Positions 28,291-37,292 of a stretch of DNA of 64,000 nt are shown piece after piece. The DNA comes from Lachnospiraceae bacterium (GTDB taxonomy: Bacteria > Bacillota > Clostridia > Lachnospirales > Lachnospiraceae), in assembly GCA_900768755.1 (NCBI GenBank), contig CAAGDV010000036.1:69009-133008 (forward strand), written 5' to 3'. The translations under genes were made by a program, and so were the position numbers. The number at the start of each line of letters is the position of its first letter. The first letter of the stretch is position 1. A model generated the notes under the pieces. That model ran no database searches. It was not told the DNA's origin and was given only the letters and a program-made list of their open reading frames with translations.

Positions 28291-28764
28291 ATGGCACTTA
28301 GAACCATCAGGGTTGAAGGAGACCCTATTTTGAGAAAAGTATGTAAGGAGGTAACCGAGGTTACCGAGCGCACCAGAATGCTTGTGGAGGATATGATTGA
28401 GACCATGAACGACGCCAACGGCGTGGGACTTGCGGCACCGCAGGTCGGAATCCTCAAAAGAATTGTTGTGATTGATGTGGGCGAAGGCCCGATTATTATG
28501 ATTAACCCGCGCATCGTAAGCACTGACGGTACGCAGACCGGCCAGGAGGGATGCTTAAGCGTACCCGGCAAAGCGGGAAACGTGACAAGACCGATGAGGG
28601 TTACGGCTGTCGCACAGGACCTTGACATGAACGAGTTTACGATTGAAGGCGAGGAACTTTTGGCTCGCGCCATATGCCACGAACTCGACCATCTGGACGG
28701 CAAATTATATGTCGACTGCGTAGAGGGCGAGATGTTTGAAGTGTCTGATGAGGATGAAGAATAA
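28291..28764 (+). CDS. def: Peptide deformylase
   Basis: A 157-residue metal hydrolase removing the formyl group from nascent proteins. All three motifs are present: GVGLAAPQ (about 43-50), EGCLSVPG with the metal-binding Cys (about 87-94) and HELDH (about 130-134). ATG 28291 is chosen because the product then starts MALRTIRVEGDP like its family and an AAAGGA site precedes it; the frame is open further upstream into priA. It overlaps fmt by one base, so deformylation and formylation are encoded together. Confidence 0.96.
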   Translation: MALRTIRVEGDPILRKVCKEVTEVTERTRMLVEDMIETMNDANGVGLAAPQVGILKRIVVIDVGEGPIIMINPRIVSTDGTQTGQEGCLSVPGKAGNVTRPMRVTAVAQDLDMNEFTIEGEELLARAICHELDHLDGKLYVDCVEGEMFEVSDEDEE

Positions 28765-29696
28765 TGAAAGTTGTATTTATGGGAACTCCGGATTTTGCCG
28801 CAGACTCGCTTAAGGCGCTCATTGAGGCCGGACACGATGTGGAGCTTGTTGTCACGCAGCCAGACAAAGCGCAGAAAAGAAGCAGCGCTCCCGTTATGTC
28901 CCCGGTCAAAGAGCTCGCTCTTTTGCACGGCATACCTGTTTTTCAGCCGGAGAAAATAAGACAATCGGATATAATGGAGAGACTTAACAGTATAAAGCCG
29001 GATGTCATCGCGGTGGTAGCGTTTGGACAGCTTCTTCCGAAGGAGGTGCTTGAGGCGGCCCGATACGGTTGTATCAACGTCCACGCTTCGCTGCTCCCGA
29101 AGTACCGCGGCGCGGCGCCAATCCAGTGGGCAGTTATAAACGGCGATGAGGAGACCGGCGTTGTAACCATGTATATGGACGAGACGCTCGATACGGGAGA
29201 TGTGCTTTTGACGCAGAAGTGCAGGCTTTCAGAGCGCGAGACGGGCGGAAGCCTTTTTGACAGACTTTCAGGAATGGGTGCAGAGCTTTTGGTCAGAACT
29301 CTTGAGGGACTCAAAGCGGGTACGATTGTGCCGGTTAAACAGACCGGTGAGTCGTCTTATGCAAAAAAACTTGACAAGTCCATGGCAAAGCTTAGCTTTG
29401 ACAATACACCGAAGACCCTTGACTGCCTGGTGAGGGGGCTTAATCCGTGGCCGTGCGCATATACCACCCTTAACGGCAAAACCCTCAAAATCTGGGACTG
29501 CGTGGTTGACAACGAAGCCCCAAAAGACACTGTCCCGGGCGTTGTATATAAGACAGATAAATCGGGAATCCATGTGGGCTGTAAGGACGGCGGCGTCATA
29601 ATTACCGAGCTTCAGCTCGAGGGCAAAAAAAGAATGGATGCAAAAAGCTTTCTTCTCGGCTGCAATGTTTTGCCAGGAACAGTTTTGGGTGAATAA
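28764..29696 (+). CDS. fmt: Methionyl-tRNA formyltransferase
   Basis: A 310-residue enzyme transferring formyl from 10-formyl-THF to initiator Met-tRNA. The N-terminal Rossmann domain starts VFMGTPDFA, and the active-site stretch HASLLPKYRGAAPIQWA with the catalytic Asn/His/Asp set lies at about 108-145. The C-terminal OB-like tRNA-binding domain spans about 205-310. Couples to def by a one-base overlap and to the fhs/folD genes upstream through its cofactor. Confidence 0.96.
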   Translation: MKVVFMGTPDFAADSLKALIEAGHDVELVVTQPDKAQKRSSAPVMSPVKELALLHGIPVFQPEKIRQSDIMERLNSIKPDVIAVVAFGQLLPKEVLEAARYGCINVHASLLPKYRGAAPIQWAVINGDEETGVVTMYMDETLDTGDVLLTQKCRLSERETGGSLFDRLSGMGAELLVRTLEGLKAGTIVPVKQTGESSYAKKLDKSMAKLSFDNTPKTLDCLVRGLNPWPCAYTTLNGKTLKIWDCVVDNEAPKDTVPGVVYKTDKSGIHVGCKDGGVIITELQLEGKKRMDAKSFLLGCNVLPGTVLGE

Positions 29697-29698
29697 AT

Positions 29699-31027
29699 AT
29701 GGGCGCGCAGATTAACACCAGAAATATTATTCTCGATATTTTGACAGAGGTCCTGGATAGAGGGCAGTATTCGGGTAAAGTGCTCTCGATGGCGCTAAGT
29801 AAATATCAGTATATCACAAAGGAAGACCGGGCGTTTATATCCCGCGTCAGCATGGGTACCATTGAGAGACTGATTTCCATTGATTATATTGCGGATTCTT
29901 TTTCTAAAGTAAAGACTTCCAAAATGAAGCCTATTATCCGAAACATTATACGCATGGGAATATACCAGATTGTGTTCATGGACAGAACCGACGACTATGC
30001 GGCCTGCAACGAGGCGGTCAAACTTGCCGCCAAAAGAGGTTTTGCTTCCCTTAAAGGTTTTGTAAACGGGGTGTTAAGAACCGTCTCAAGAGAGAAGGAT
30101 AAGATAGTATATCCGAGTAAAGCGGTGCTGTATTCCGTACCGGACTGGCTTTTTGACATGTGGAACGGCATATACGGCGGGGATATTACCGACCGTATTC
30201 TTGCTTCACAATATATCGATAGACCGCTTACAATCAGGTGCAATGAGAGAAAATGCAGTGTCAAGGAACTGCTTGAAAATCTCCGCGAAGATGGAGTCAC
30301 CGCCACAGTATGCAGCGATGTGCCCGGGGCTCTTATGCTTGAAAAAATGGATTATCTCGGTGCGATAGATTCGTTCTGCCGGGGAGAATTCTGGGTTCAG
30401 GATTTAAGCTCTATGCTTGCGGCCGTCGCCGCCGATGCGAAGGAGGGCGATAAGGTTCTTGATGTATGCAGTGTGCCCGGAGGCAAAAGCCTCTGCGTGG
30501 CGATGAATGACAGAACCGGTGAGATAATCTGCTGTGATATATCGGACAATAAAACGGCGCTCATTGATGAGAACATTGAAAGACTCGGAATCGACAATAT
30601 GTCATCAATGGTGTGGGATGCAACCGTACATAACCCTGAGTGGGAATCGGCTTTTGACCTTGTGATTGCGGATGTTCCCTGCTCGGGACTCGGAATTCTT
30701 TCCAAAAAACCCGATATTAAATACAACACGGACGAGACCGCGATATCACAGCTTAGTGGGCTCCAGAAGCAGATACTTGCCAATGCAGCGTCCTATGTGA
30801 AGAAGGGCGGAGTGCTGATGTACAGCACCTGTACCCTGAATCCGCGTGAGAATCTGGACAACGTGCACTGGCTTTTGGACAATTATGATTTTGAACTTAA
30901 GGATTTTTCGGATAAGGTGCCGGAGAATATATATAATAACACATCAAAGGACGGATATCTTGAGATTTTGCCCGGAATAAACAGTGATTATGACGGTTTT
31001 TTTATGGCAAAATTAGTAAGAAAGTAA
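29699..31027 (+). CDS. rsmB: 16S rRNA m5C967 methyltransferase
   Basis: A 442-residue RsmB (Sun) enzyme. A NusB-like RNA-binding domain occupies residues 1-140 and a SAM-dependent methyltransferase follows, with DVCSVPGGKS (about 256-265), the DVPCSGLGIL motif and the catalytic-cysteine segment STCTLNPREN. Makes 5-methylcytosine in 16S rRNA. It starts 2 bases after fmt. The zinc-peptidase gene that sits between fmt and rsmB in some clostridia is missing here. Confidence 0.95.
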   Translation: MGAQINTRNIILDILTEVLDRGQYSGKVLSMALSKYQYITKEDRAFISRVSMGTIERLISIDYIADSFSKVKTSKMKPIIRNIIRMGIYQIVFMDRTDDYAACNEAVKLAAKRGFASLKGFVNGVLRTVSREKDKIVYPSKAVLYSVPDWLFDMWNGIYGGDITDRILASQYIDRPLTIRCNERKCSVKELLENLREDGVTATVCSDVPGALMLEKMDYLGAIDSFCRGEFWVQDLSSMLAAVAADAKEGDKVLDVCSVPGGKSLCVAMNDRTGEIICCDISDNKTALIDENIERLGIDNMSSMVWDATVHNPEWESAFDLVIADVPCSGLGILSKKPDIKYNTDETAISQLSGLQKQILANAASYVKKGGVLMYSTCTLNPRENLDNVHWLLDNYDFELKDFSDKVPENIYNNTSKDGYLEILPGINSDYDGFFMAKLVRK

Positions 31028-31030
31028 TAT

Positions 31031-32080
31031 ATGGACAGAATAGACATTAAATCATTGACCTTCGACGAGTTAAAAGAATATATGCTAAGTATATCCGAGC
31101 CGGCTTTCCGCGCCAAACAGTTGTATGAGTGGATGCACGTAAGGCAGGCGAAGGGTTTTGACGTGATGAGCAATATCCCTGTTGCTCTTCAGAAAAAACT
31201 GGACGGTCAGTGCGATTATGTGTGCTTAAAGCCTGTGAATGTCCAGGTCTCTGCGGAGGATGGGACGACCAAGTACCTTTGGGAGCTTTCGGACGGCAAT
31301 CTGATTGAGAGCGTGCTTATGCGCTATCACCACGGTAATTCGGTGTGCATATCGTCGCAGGCCGGATGCCGAATGGGCTGCCGTTTCTGTGCATCTACGC
31401 TTGACGGTCTTGCAAGGAATCTGACCGCTTCCGAGATGCTTGACCAGATATACAGAATCACCGAGCTTTCGGGTGAGAGAGTGTCCAATGTTGTGGTGAT
31501 GGGTTCCGGGGAACCTATGGATAATTTTGACAATTTTGTAAAATTTCAGAAAATGCTGACTGATGATAAAGGATTAAATATCAGCGCAAGAAATCTTACG
31601 GTATCGACCTGCGGCATAGTGCCTAAGATATACGAACTTGCGGATATGAAGCTGCAGCTTACGCTTGCAATCTCGCTTCATGCGCCGAACGATGTTTTGA
31701 GAAAACAGCTTATGCCTATTGCCAACAAATATTCGGTGGCGGAAATCATCGCGGCATGCAGATATTATTTTGACAAGACGGGAAGGCGGATTACTTTTGA
31801 GTACAGCCTATGTAAGGGGCAGAACGACTCCGATGAGTGCGCCGATGAGCTGGCGAACCTCATTAAAGGCCTTAACTGCCACGTAAATCTCATTCCCGTA
31901 AATCCGATAAAAGAAAGGGATTTCAGGCAGTCGGAGCAGTATACGGTCAAGAAATTTAAAAATAAACTTGAAAAGTATGGGATAAATGTTACAATTAGGA
32001 GAGAAATGGGTCGCGATATTGAAGGGGCCTGTGGACAGCTTAGGAAGAGATACAGTGACACCAAGAAGGAGCAGCAATGA
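31031..32080 (+). CDS. rlmN: Dual-specificity RNA methyltransferase RlmN
   Basis: A 349-residue radical SAM enzyme making 2-methyladenosine in 23S rRNA A2503 and in some tRNAs. The iron-sulfur motif CRMGCRFC (Cx3Cx2C) is at about residues 112-119. The GSGEPMDNFDN segment binds SAM and the C-terminal cysteine is in EGACGQLR. Starts 3 bases after rsmB and overlaps the phosphatase gene by 4 bases. Confidence 0.96.
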   Translation: MDRIDIKSLTFDELKEYMLSISEPAFRAKQLYEWMHVRQAKGFDVMSNIPVALQKKLDGQCDYVCLKPVNVQVSAEDGTTKYLWELSDGNLIESVLMRYHHGNSVCISSQAGCRMGCRFCASTLDGLARNLTASEMLDQIYRITELSGERVSNVVVMGSGEPMDNFDNFVKFQKMLTDDKGLNISARNLTVSTCGIVPKIYELADMKLQLTLAISLHAPNDVLRKQLMPIANKYSVAEIIAACRYYFDKTGRRITFEYSLCKGQNDSDECADELANLIKGLNCHVNLIPVNPIKERDFRQSEQYTVKKFKNKLEKYGINVTIRREMGRDIEGACGQLRKRYSDTKKEQQ

Positions 32081-32799
32081 TTTCAGCATATGCTTTGACG
32101 GATGTGGGCATTGCAAGAAGCATGAATCAGGATTATGTATTCTGTACCAGTAAGCCTGTCGGAAAGCTTCCGAATCTGTACATAGTTGCAGATGGAATGG
32201 GAGGACATAAGGCGGGAGACCTTGCTTCGAAATTCTCGGTTCAGACATTTGTGGAACAGGTGCGCAAAGCGAGAACTGACAACCCGATTACCGTTATTTC
32301 TGATGCAATTAAATATACTAACGGAAGACTTGTCGAACTTGCGGCAACTTCTGTTGATTATGCCGGAATGGGAACCACGTTTGTTGTTGCGACAATAATA
32401 GGAGGCTCGCTTTATGTGGCCAACGTGGGCGACAGCAGACTGTATGTGTGCTCTGATGCACTTCGGCAGATTACCAGAGACCATTCCCTTGTGGAAGAGA
32501 TGGTCAGCAAGGGAACAATTGACAGGGACGAAGCAAGAAATCATGAGCGCAAGAATGTTATTACCCGAGCCATCGGCGGAGGTGACGATATTATGGCGGA
32601 TTTCTTCGAGGTTGAGATAAAGCATGGAGAGTATGTGCTTATGTGCTCCGACGGTTTAACTAACATGCTGGAGGACAACGAGATTTACGAAGTGATGTCA
32701 GACGACAGAAGTATTGATGATAAAGCGGCAGAGCTTGTCAGACTGGCCAATGACCGCGGCGGAAGAGACAATATTTCACTCATAATTATTGAACCATAG
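32077..32799 (+). CDS. stp: PP2C-type serine/threonine phosphatase
   Basis: A 240-residue PPM/PP2C phosphatase (PrpC/Stp). Metal-binding motifs are NQDY near the start, VADGMGGH (about 35-42), SDGLTN and the terminal GRDN. It reverses the phosphorylation made by the PASTA kinase encoded next, the invariant pairing in Firmicutes. Overlaps rlmN by 4 bases (ATGA). Confidence 0.96.
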   Translation: MISAYALTDVGIARSMNQDYVFCTSKPVGKLPNLYIVADGMGGHKAGDLASKFSVQTFVEQVRKARTDNPITVISDAIKYTNGRLVELAATSVDYAGMGTTFVVATIIGGSLYVANVGDSRLYVCSDALRQITRDHSLVEEMVSKGTIDRDEARNHERKNVITRAIGGGDDIMADFFEVEIKHGEYVLMCSDGLTNMLEDNEIYEVMSDDRSIDDKAAELVRLANDRGGRDNISLIIIEP

Positions 32800-32812
32800 C
32801 TTAGGAGGATAT

Positions 32813-35101
32813 ATGTTAAGAGAAGGAATGTTTTTGGCAGACAGATATGAGGTCCTTGAGAAAATAGGCTCAGGCGGTATGTCCGATGTCTATAAGGCAA
32901 AATGCCATAAACTCAACAGATTTGTGGCAATCAAGGTTCTGAAACCGGAGTTTTGCGAGGATAAGACCTTTGTATCAAAATTCCGTGCGGAGGCACAGTC
33001 TGCTGCAGGACTTATGCATTCGAATATTGTTAATGTGTATGATGTTGGTGAGGAGAACGGCATCTACTACATTATCATGGAGCTTGTAGAGGGCATAACA
33101 CTCAAGAAATATATCGAGAAGAAGGGCAGACTCGGCGTAAGAGAGGCTGTCAGCGTTGCGATTCAGGTCGCACAGGGAATAGAGGCGGCTCATAAACATC
33201 ATGTGGTACATCGCGATATTAAGCCCCAGAACATCATAATTTCAAAAGAAGGTAAGGTTAAGGTAACGGATTTCGGAATCGCAAGGGCTGCGTCTTCCAA
33301 CACAATTAATTCGACCGTTATGGGATCTGTTCACTATATTTCGCCGGAGCAGGCACGCGGCGGATACAGCGATGAGAAAAGCGATATATACTCTTTTGGT
33401 GTAATGCTGTTTGAGATGCTTACCGGAAGAGTTCCTTTTGAGGGAGATACAACCGTTGCAATCGCTTTGCAGCATATTCAGGACGATATGGTTTCGCCCA
33501 GAAAGTATCTTCCGGATATACCCGTGAGTGTCGAGAAGATTGTGCTTAAGTGTACCCAGAAGAAGACTGACCGCAGATACCAGAACATGACGGATCTCAT
33601 TGCGGACCTTAAGCGTTCTCTTGTAACTCCGGATGAGGATTTTGTCGTAATATCGTCTGCTGTAGTTCCGGGTGGCGCAACCCAGCTTATCGGAGATGAG
33701 GATATTGCTGAGATTAACAAAAAGATTACAGTGCACGCTGCAGATGATGATACGGATAAATCCGGCGAAGAGGATATTGATGAAGACAGTGATATTTCCG
33801 ATGAGGAGGTTGATTATGTGAACGAGGAAGAGGATGACGCCGACGGCTATGAAAGACGAATGGCTGCCTCTAAGAAAATAGATACGGTTATAACGATTCT
33901 CGGTATCGTTGTCGGAGTGATTATTCTTACCATTGCGATTATAGTTATAAGCAAGATGGCAGAACTTTTCAAACATTCGTCATCTTCAACTCCGATTGTC
34001 CAGACCTCGACTGCCGATGACGGAAAAATAGCGGTTCCGAACATTCTGGGACGCACATATGATGAAGCAAAGCAGATGCTCAATGAGGTAGGGCTTGGAA
34101 TCAGCCCGGTTGAAGAGTACAGTGATCTGTATCCTGAGGGACAGATCTTTAATCTGAATTACAATGTGGGAACAAGGGTTGAGCCTAACACGACAATTGT
34201 AGTATATATCAGCAAGGGAGTTGCATCTTTTGCCATGCCCGATGTTGAAGGCAAGCAACAGAGCGAGGCTGATGCCATTTTGAGGGATAAACTTCTCCTT
34301 CCGACCTACAAGTTCGAAGATACGGATGACAAAGATAAGGCGGGAACCGTATTGTATACAGACCCTGCTGCCGGTTCAATGGTTAAGCCGGGCGACAAGG
34401 TTGTTGTCACAATATATAAAGCTAAGGGTCAGGCTGTTTCGGTTGTTCCTGATGTACGCGGAATGAGCAAAGAGGATGCCGAGGCAGAACTTAAGACCAA
34501 AGGATTTTTGAATCTCGAATACAATTATGAGTATGATGACGAAGTGGCGGAAGACGTTGTTATCTCTCAGGGCGGAGCTGCAATAGGCGGTGAGGCGGAC
34601 ATTGAGACTACAATTACGCTTGTAATCAGCAAAGGACCTGCACCTACAGAGGAGACTTCCGAGGAGACTTCTGAAGAGACTTCAGGTGAGACAACTGAGA
34701 ATCCTTCCGATGAATCAACGACTGAGGAGACAGAGGCACCTTCGGAGGGTCAGACAACCGAGCCTCCGACCGAGGGTCCGAGTGTGGATCCCACGACGGT
34801 AGCATACAATACCTTTGTAGGCACTTTTTCAGCTGAAGACATTAAGTCTGTGGCTGACAGTACATATACAGGTACAATAAAGGTTATGGTGTGGGTTAAG
34901 GATTCCGAAGGATTCAGCAAGAAAGTCAGCTCTCTCACGCCGGCAGCTTATGGCGACCTTCGCGCGGTTGACCTTTCTGCGGTGGACAGTAACATAACTG
35001 GCTTTAAGGCAGGCACCGGTGAAGCCTGGGTTGAGTTAGAATATACCGGAGGCGAATTGGCTAATGTCCAGACTGCTGTCAAAAACATCACAATCAATTA
35101 A
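32813..35101 (+). CDS. prkC: PASTA-domain Ser/Thr kinase with extra C-terminal domain
   Basis: A 762-residue membrane kinase. The cytosolic Hanks-type kinase (about 10-270) has GSGGMSDVYKA, VAIKVLK, HRDIKPQN (about 133-140) and DFGIA (about 152-156). An acidic juxtamembrane linker (about 300-345), one TM helix (about 357-380) and three PASTA repeats (starting near 405, 470 and 541) bind muropeptides or lipid II. A Thr/Glu/Pro-rich stalk (about 612-662) then leads to a C-terminal domain of about 100 residues that I do not recognise. Start chosen at 32813 after AGGAGG (32802-32807), not the longer frame from 32789. It couples cell-wall state to growth, division or germination. Confidence 0.95.
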   Translation: MLREGMFLADRYEVLEKIGSGGMSDVYKAKCHKLNRFVAIKVLKPEFCEDKTFVSKFRAEAQSAAGLMHSNIVNVYDVGEENGIYYIIMELVEGITLKKYIEKKGRLGVREAVSVAIQVAQGIEAAHKHHVVHRDIKPQNIIISKEGKVKVTDFGIARAASSNTINSTVMGSVHYISPEQARGGYSDEKSDIYSFGVMLFEMLTGRVPFEGDTTVAIALQHIQDDMVSPRKYLPDIPVSVEKIVLKCTQKKTDRRYQNMTDLIADLKRSLVTPDEDFVVISSAVVPGGATQLIGDEDIAEINKKITVHAADDDTDKSGEEDIDEDSDISDEEVDYVNEEEDDADGYERRMAASKKIDTVITILGIVVGVIILTIAIIVISKMAELFKHSSSSTPIVQTSTADDGKIAVPNILGRTYDEAKQMLNEVGLGISPVEEYSDLYPEGQIFNLNYNVGTRVEPNTTIVVYISKGVASFAMPDVEGKQQSEADAILRDKLLLPTYKFEDTDDKDKAGTVLYTDPAAGSMVKPGDKVVVTIYKAKGQAVSVVPDVRGMSKEDAEAELKTKGFLNLEYNYEYDDEVAEDVVISQGGAAIGGEADIETTITLVISKGPAPTEETSEETSEETSGETTENPSDESTTEETEAPSEGQTTEPPTEGPSVDPTTVAYNTFVGTFSAEDIKSVADSTYTGTIKVMVWVKDSEGFSKKVSSLTPAAYGDLRAVDLSAVDSNITGFKAGTGEAWVELEYTGGELANVQTAVKNITIN

Positions 35102-35110
35102 GAAGGATAT

Positions 35111-35989
35111 ATGCAGGGAAAAATAATAAAGGGAATTGCAGGATTTTATTACGTGCACGCCGGTAATCCCGGCGTGTACGAATGTAAAGCCAAAGGGGTG
35201 TTCCGCAATCGGAATATCAAGCCTTTGGTGGGTGATAATGTGGAGATTGACATTATCGATGAGGAGCAGAAAGTCGGTAACATCGTGGATATTCTGCCCA
35301 GAAATAATGAACTTATCAGACCGGCGGTTGCGAACATTGATCAGGCGCTGGTCGTTTTTGCGTCACAGTCACCGGAGCCGAATTTCAATCTTTTAAGCCG
35401 TTTTCTCGTTATGATGGGACAGAATGAGATTGACACGATTGTGTGCTTTAATAAGAGCGACCAGGTGACGGCGGAGAAGGTGTCCGAATTGTGCGGTCTT
35501 TTGTCCGGCTGCAGATGCAGGGTAATTCATACGAGCACGCTTACCAAAGAAGGCATTGATGAGCTTAGAGAGTTGTTGGCGGGCAGAACTACGGCTTTGG
35601 CGGGACCTTCGGGCGTCGGCAAATCCTCAATCCTTAACGCGGTTTTCCCGGACGCCGGCTCCAGAATCGGAATGATTTCGGAGAAAATTAACCGAGGAAA
35701 ACACACAACCCGGCATACCGAGATTTTTGCACTTACGGATGACACTTTTATCATGGATACTCCCGGCTTCACGTCGCTTGATTTTTTTAACATCGAGAGT
35801 GACGAACTGCGATTTTACTTTGACGAGTTTGCCGATTACGAGGGGAAGTGCAGGTTTAACGGGTGCGTGCATGTCAATGAGCCGGATTGCAGCGTCAAGG
35901 CGGCGGTTCAGAACGGATTGATAAACCGTACAAGGTATGACATATATATCAGCATGTATAATGAATTGAAAATGAAGAGGAAATATTGA
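35111..35989 (+). CDS. rsgA: Ribosome small-subunit GTPase RsgA
   Basis: A 292-residue circularly permuted GTPase (YloQ/CpgA). An N-terminal OB fold precedes NKSD (G4, about 117-120), GPSGVGKSS (G1, about 163-171) and DTPGF (G3, about 216-220). The zinc-binding tail contains C-x-C-H-x-C (CRFNGCVHVNEPDC). It assists 30S maturation. Starts 9 bases after prkC; its stop overlaps the rpe start by one base. Confidence 0.96.
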   Translation: MQGKIIKGIAGFYYVHAGNPGVYECKAKGVFRNRNIKPLVGDNVEIDIIDEEQKVGNIVDILPRNNELIRPAVANIDQALVVFASQSPEPNFNLLSRFLVMMGQNEIDTIVCFNKSDQVTAEKVSELCGLLSGCRCRVIHTSTLTKEGIDELRELLAGRTTALAGPSGVGKSSILNAVFPDAGSRIGMISEKINRGKHTTRHTEIFALTDDTFIMDTPGFTSLDFFNIESDELRFYFDEFADYEGKCRFNGCVHVNEPDCSVKAAVQNGLINRTRYDIYISMYNELKMKRKY

Positions 35990-36642
35990 TGAAAAGATAT
36001 CTTTCACCGTCCATACTGGCGGCAGATTTCACAAGGCTCGGAGAGCAGGTGAGCGAGGCGGAAAAAGCGGGCGCAACCCACATACATCTTGATGTCATGG
36101 ATGGAATGTTTGTTCCAAACATATCTTTTGGCGTGCCCGTAATCGAATCCCTTAAGAAGAGCTGCAATATGATTTTTGACGTGCATCTCATGATTGAAGA
36201 ACCGATAAGATACGTGGAAGCCTTCAGAAAAGCGGGCGCCGACATTATTACGGTTCATGTCGAGGCGTGCAGCGATGTGACCGCGACACTTGACAGGATT
36301 AAAGAACTGGGAGCAGTCCCATCGCTTTCTGTCAATCCGGACACCGATATTGAAGCGGTGATTCCGTACCTTCCCCGGATTGGACAGCTTCTTCATATGA
36401 CGGTGAGACCGGGCTTTGGCGGACAGAGCTTCATGCCGGTATCCTATGACAGATTAAGAAGACTCAATGAGATAAGAGCGAAAGAAGGATATGATTTTCT
36501 GCTGGAGGTTGACGGCGGCATCACGCTTTCAAATCTGTCGGATGTGTTGGATACGGGAGTTGACATGGTTGTTGCCGGCTCATCTGTTTTTCGCGGAGAC
36601 ATAACGGAGAATGTCAAAAAATTTCTTGAGGTACTTGGATGA
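35989..36642 (+). CDS. rpe: Ribulose-phosphate 3-epimerase
   Basis: A 217-residue TIM-barrel enzyme interconverting ribulose 5-phosphate and xylulose 5-phosphate. Motifs: SILAADF with the first substrate Ser, HLDVMDG, HLMIEEP, TVRPGFGGQ and EVDGGI. ATG 35989 overlaps the rsgA stop; a TTG three bases earlier is less likely. Overlaps thiN by 4 bases. Confidence 0.96.
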   Translation: MKRYLSPSILAADFTRLGEQVSEAEKAGATHIHLDVMDGMFVPNISFGVPVIESLKKSCNMIFDVHLMIEEPIRYVEAFRKAGADIITVHVEACSDVTATLDRIKELGAVPSLSVNPDTDIEAVIPYLPRIGQLLHMTVRPGFGGQSFMPVSYDRLRRLNEIRAKEGYDFLLEVDGGITLSNLSDVLDTGVDMVVAGSSVFRGDITENVKKFLEVLG

Positions 36643-37292
36643 ACACACTGATTATTGCAGGCGGAAGCTTTGACGGTCAATTTGCAGCTGAATATGTCAG
36701 ATGTCACCGGTACGACTGTGTAATAGCAGTGGACGGAGGCTTGCCATATGCAAAAGAACTCGGGATTAAGGTCGATTATATCGTGGGAGATTTTGACACG
36801 TTCACCGATATTGATGCTGAATACTGGGAAAAAAGCGGCGCAACTATAAGACGATTTGAGCCGATGAAGGATGACACGGATTCGGAGATTGCGATTAAGA
36901 TGGCCGTCGGGATGAACAGCGACATTGATATTCTGGGTGCGACCGGCGGAAGACTGGATCATTTTCTCGGAAACATCCATAATCTTGCTATTGCGGCAGA
37001 AAAAGGGCTGACGGCGAGAATAATAGACCCGCAGAATATTATTTTTCTTGCAATGTCGGATTTTACAATGAACCGTGCAGACTACCCGGGAAAATATGTA
37101 TCTTTTGTTCCGTTTGCCGGAGAGGTTACCGGACTACAATTAAAGGGCTTTAAGTATCCCCTTTCGGGATATACGTTAAAGCCCGGTGTATCAAGATGTA
37201 TAAGCAATGAGTTTGCCGCCGATTCAGCGAGCGTCAGCTTTCTTGGCGGAAGTCTGATAGTCATCAATTCATCAGACGTTAAACCTGAATAA
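36639..37292 (+). CDS. thiN: Thiamine pyrophosphokinase
   Basis: A 217-residue enzyme making thiamine diphosphate from thiamine and ATP. Characteristic motifs are AVDGGLPYAKELGI, VGDFDT (about 49-54), DDTDSE (about 79-84) and GATGGRLDH (about 104-112). Last gene of the priA block. Its final 21 bases overlap the 3' end of ychF on the opposite strand. Confidence 0.95.
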   Translation: MNTLIIAGGSFDGQFAAEYVRCHRYDCVIAVDGGLPYAKELGIKVDYIVGDFDTFTDIDAEYWEKSGATIRRFEPMKDDTDSEIAIKMAVGMNSDIDILGATGGRLDHFLGNIHNLAIAAEKGLTARIIDPQNIIFLAMSDFTMNRADYPGKYVSFVPFAGEVTGLQLKGFKYPLSGYTLKPGVSRCISNEFAADSASVSFLGGSLIVINSSDVKPE

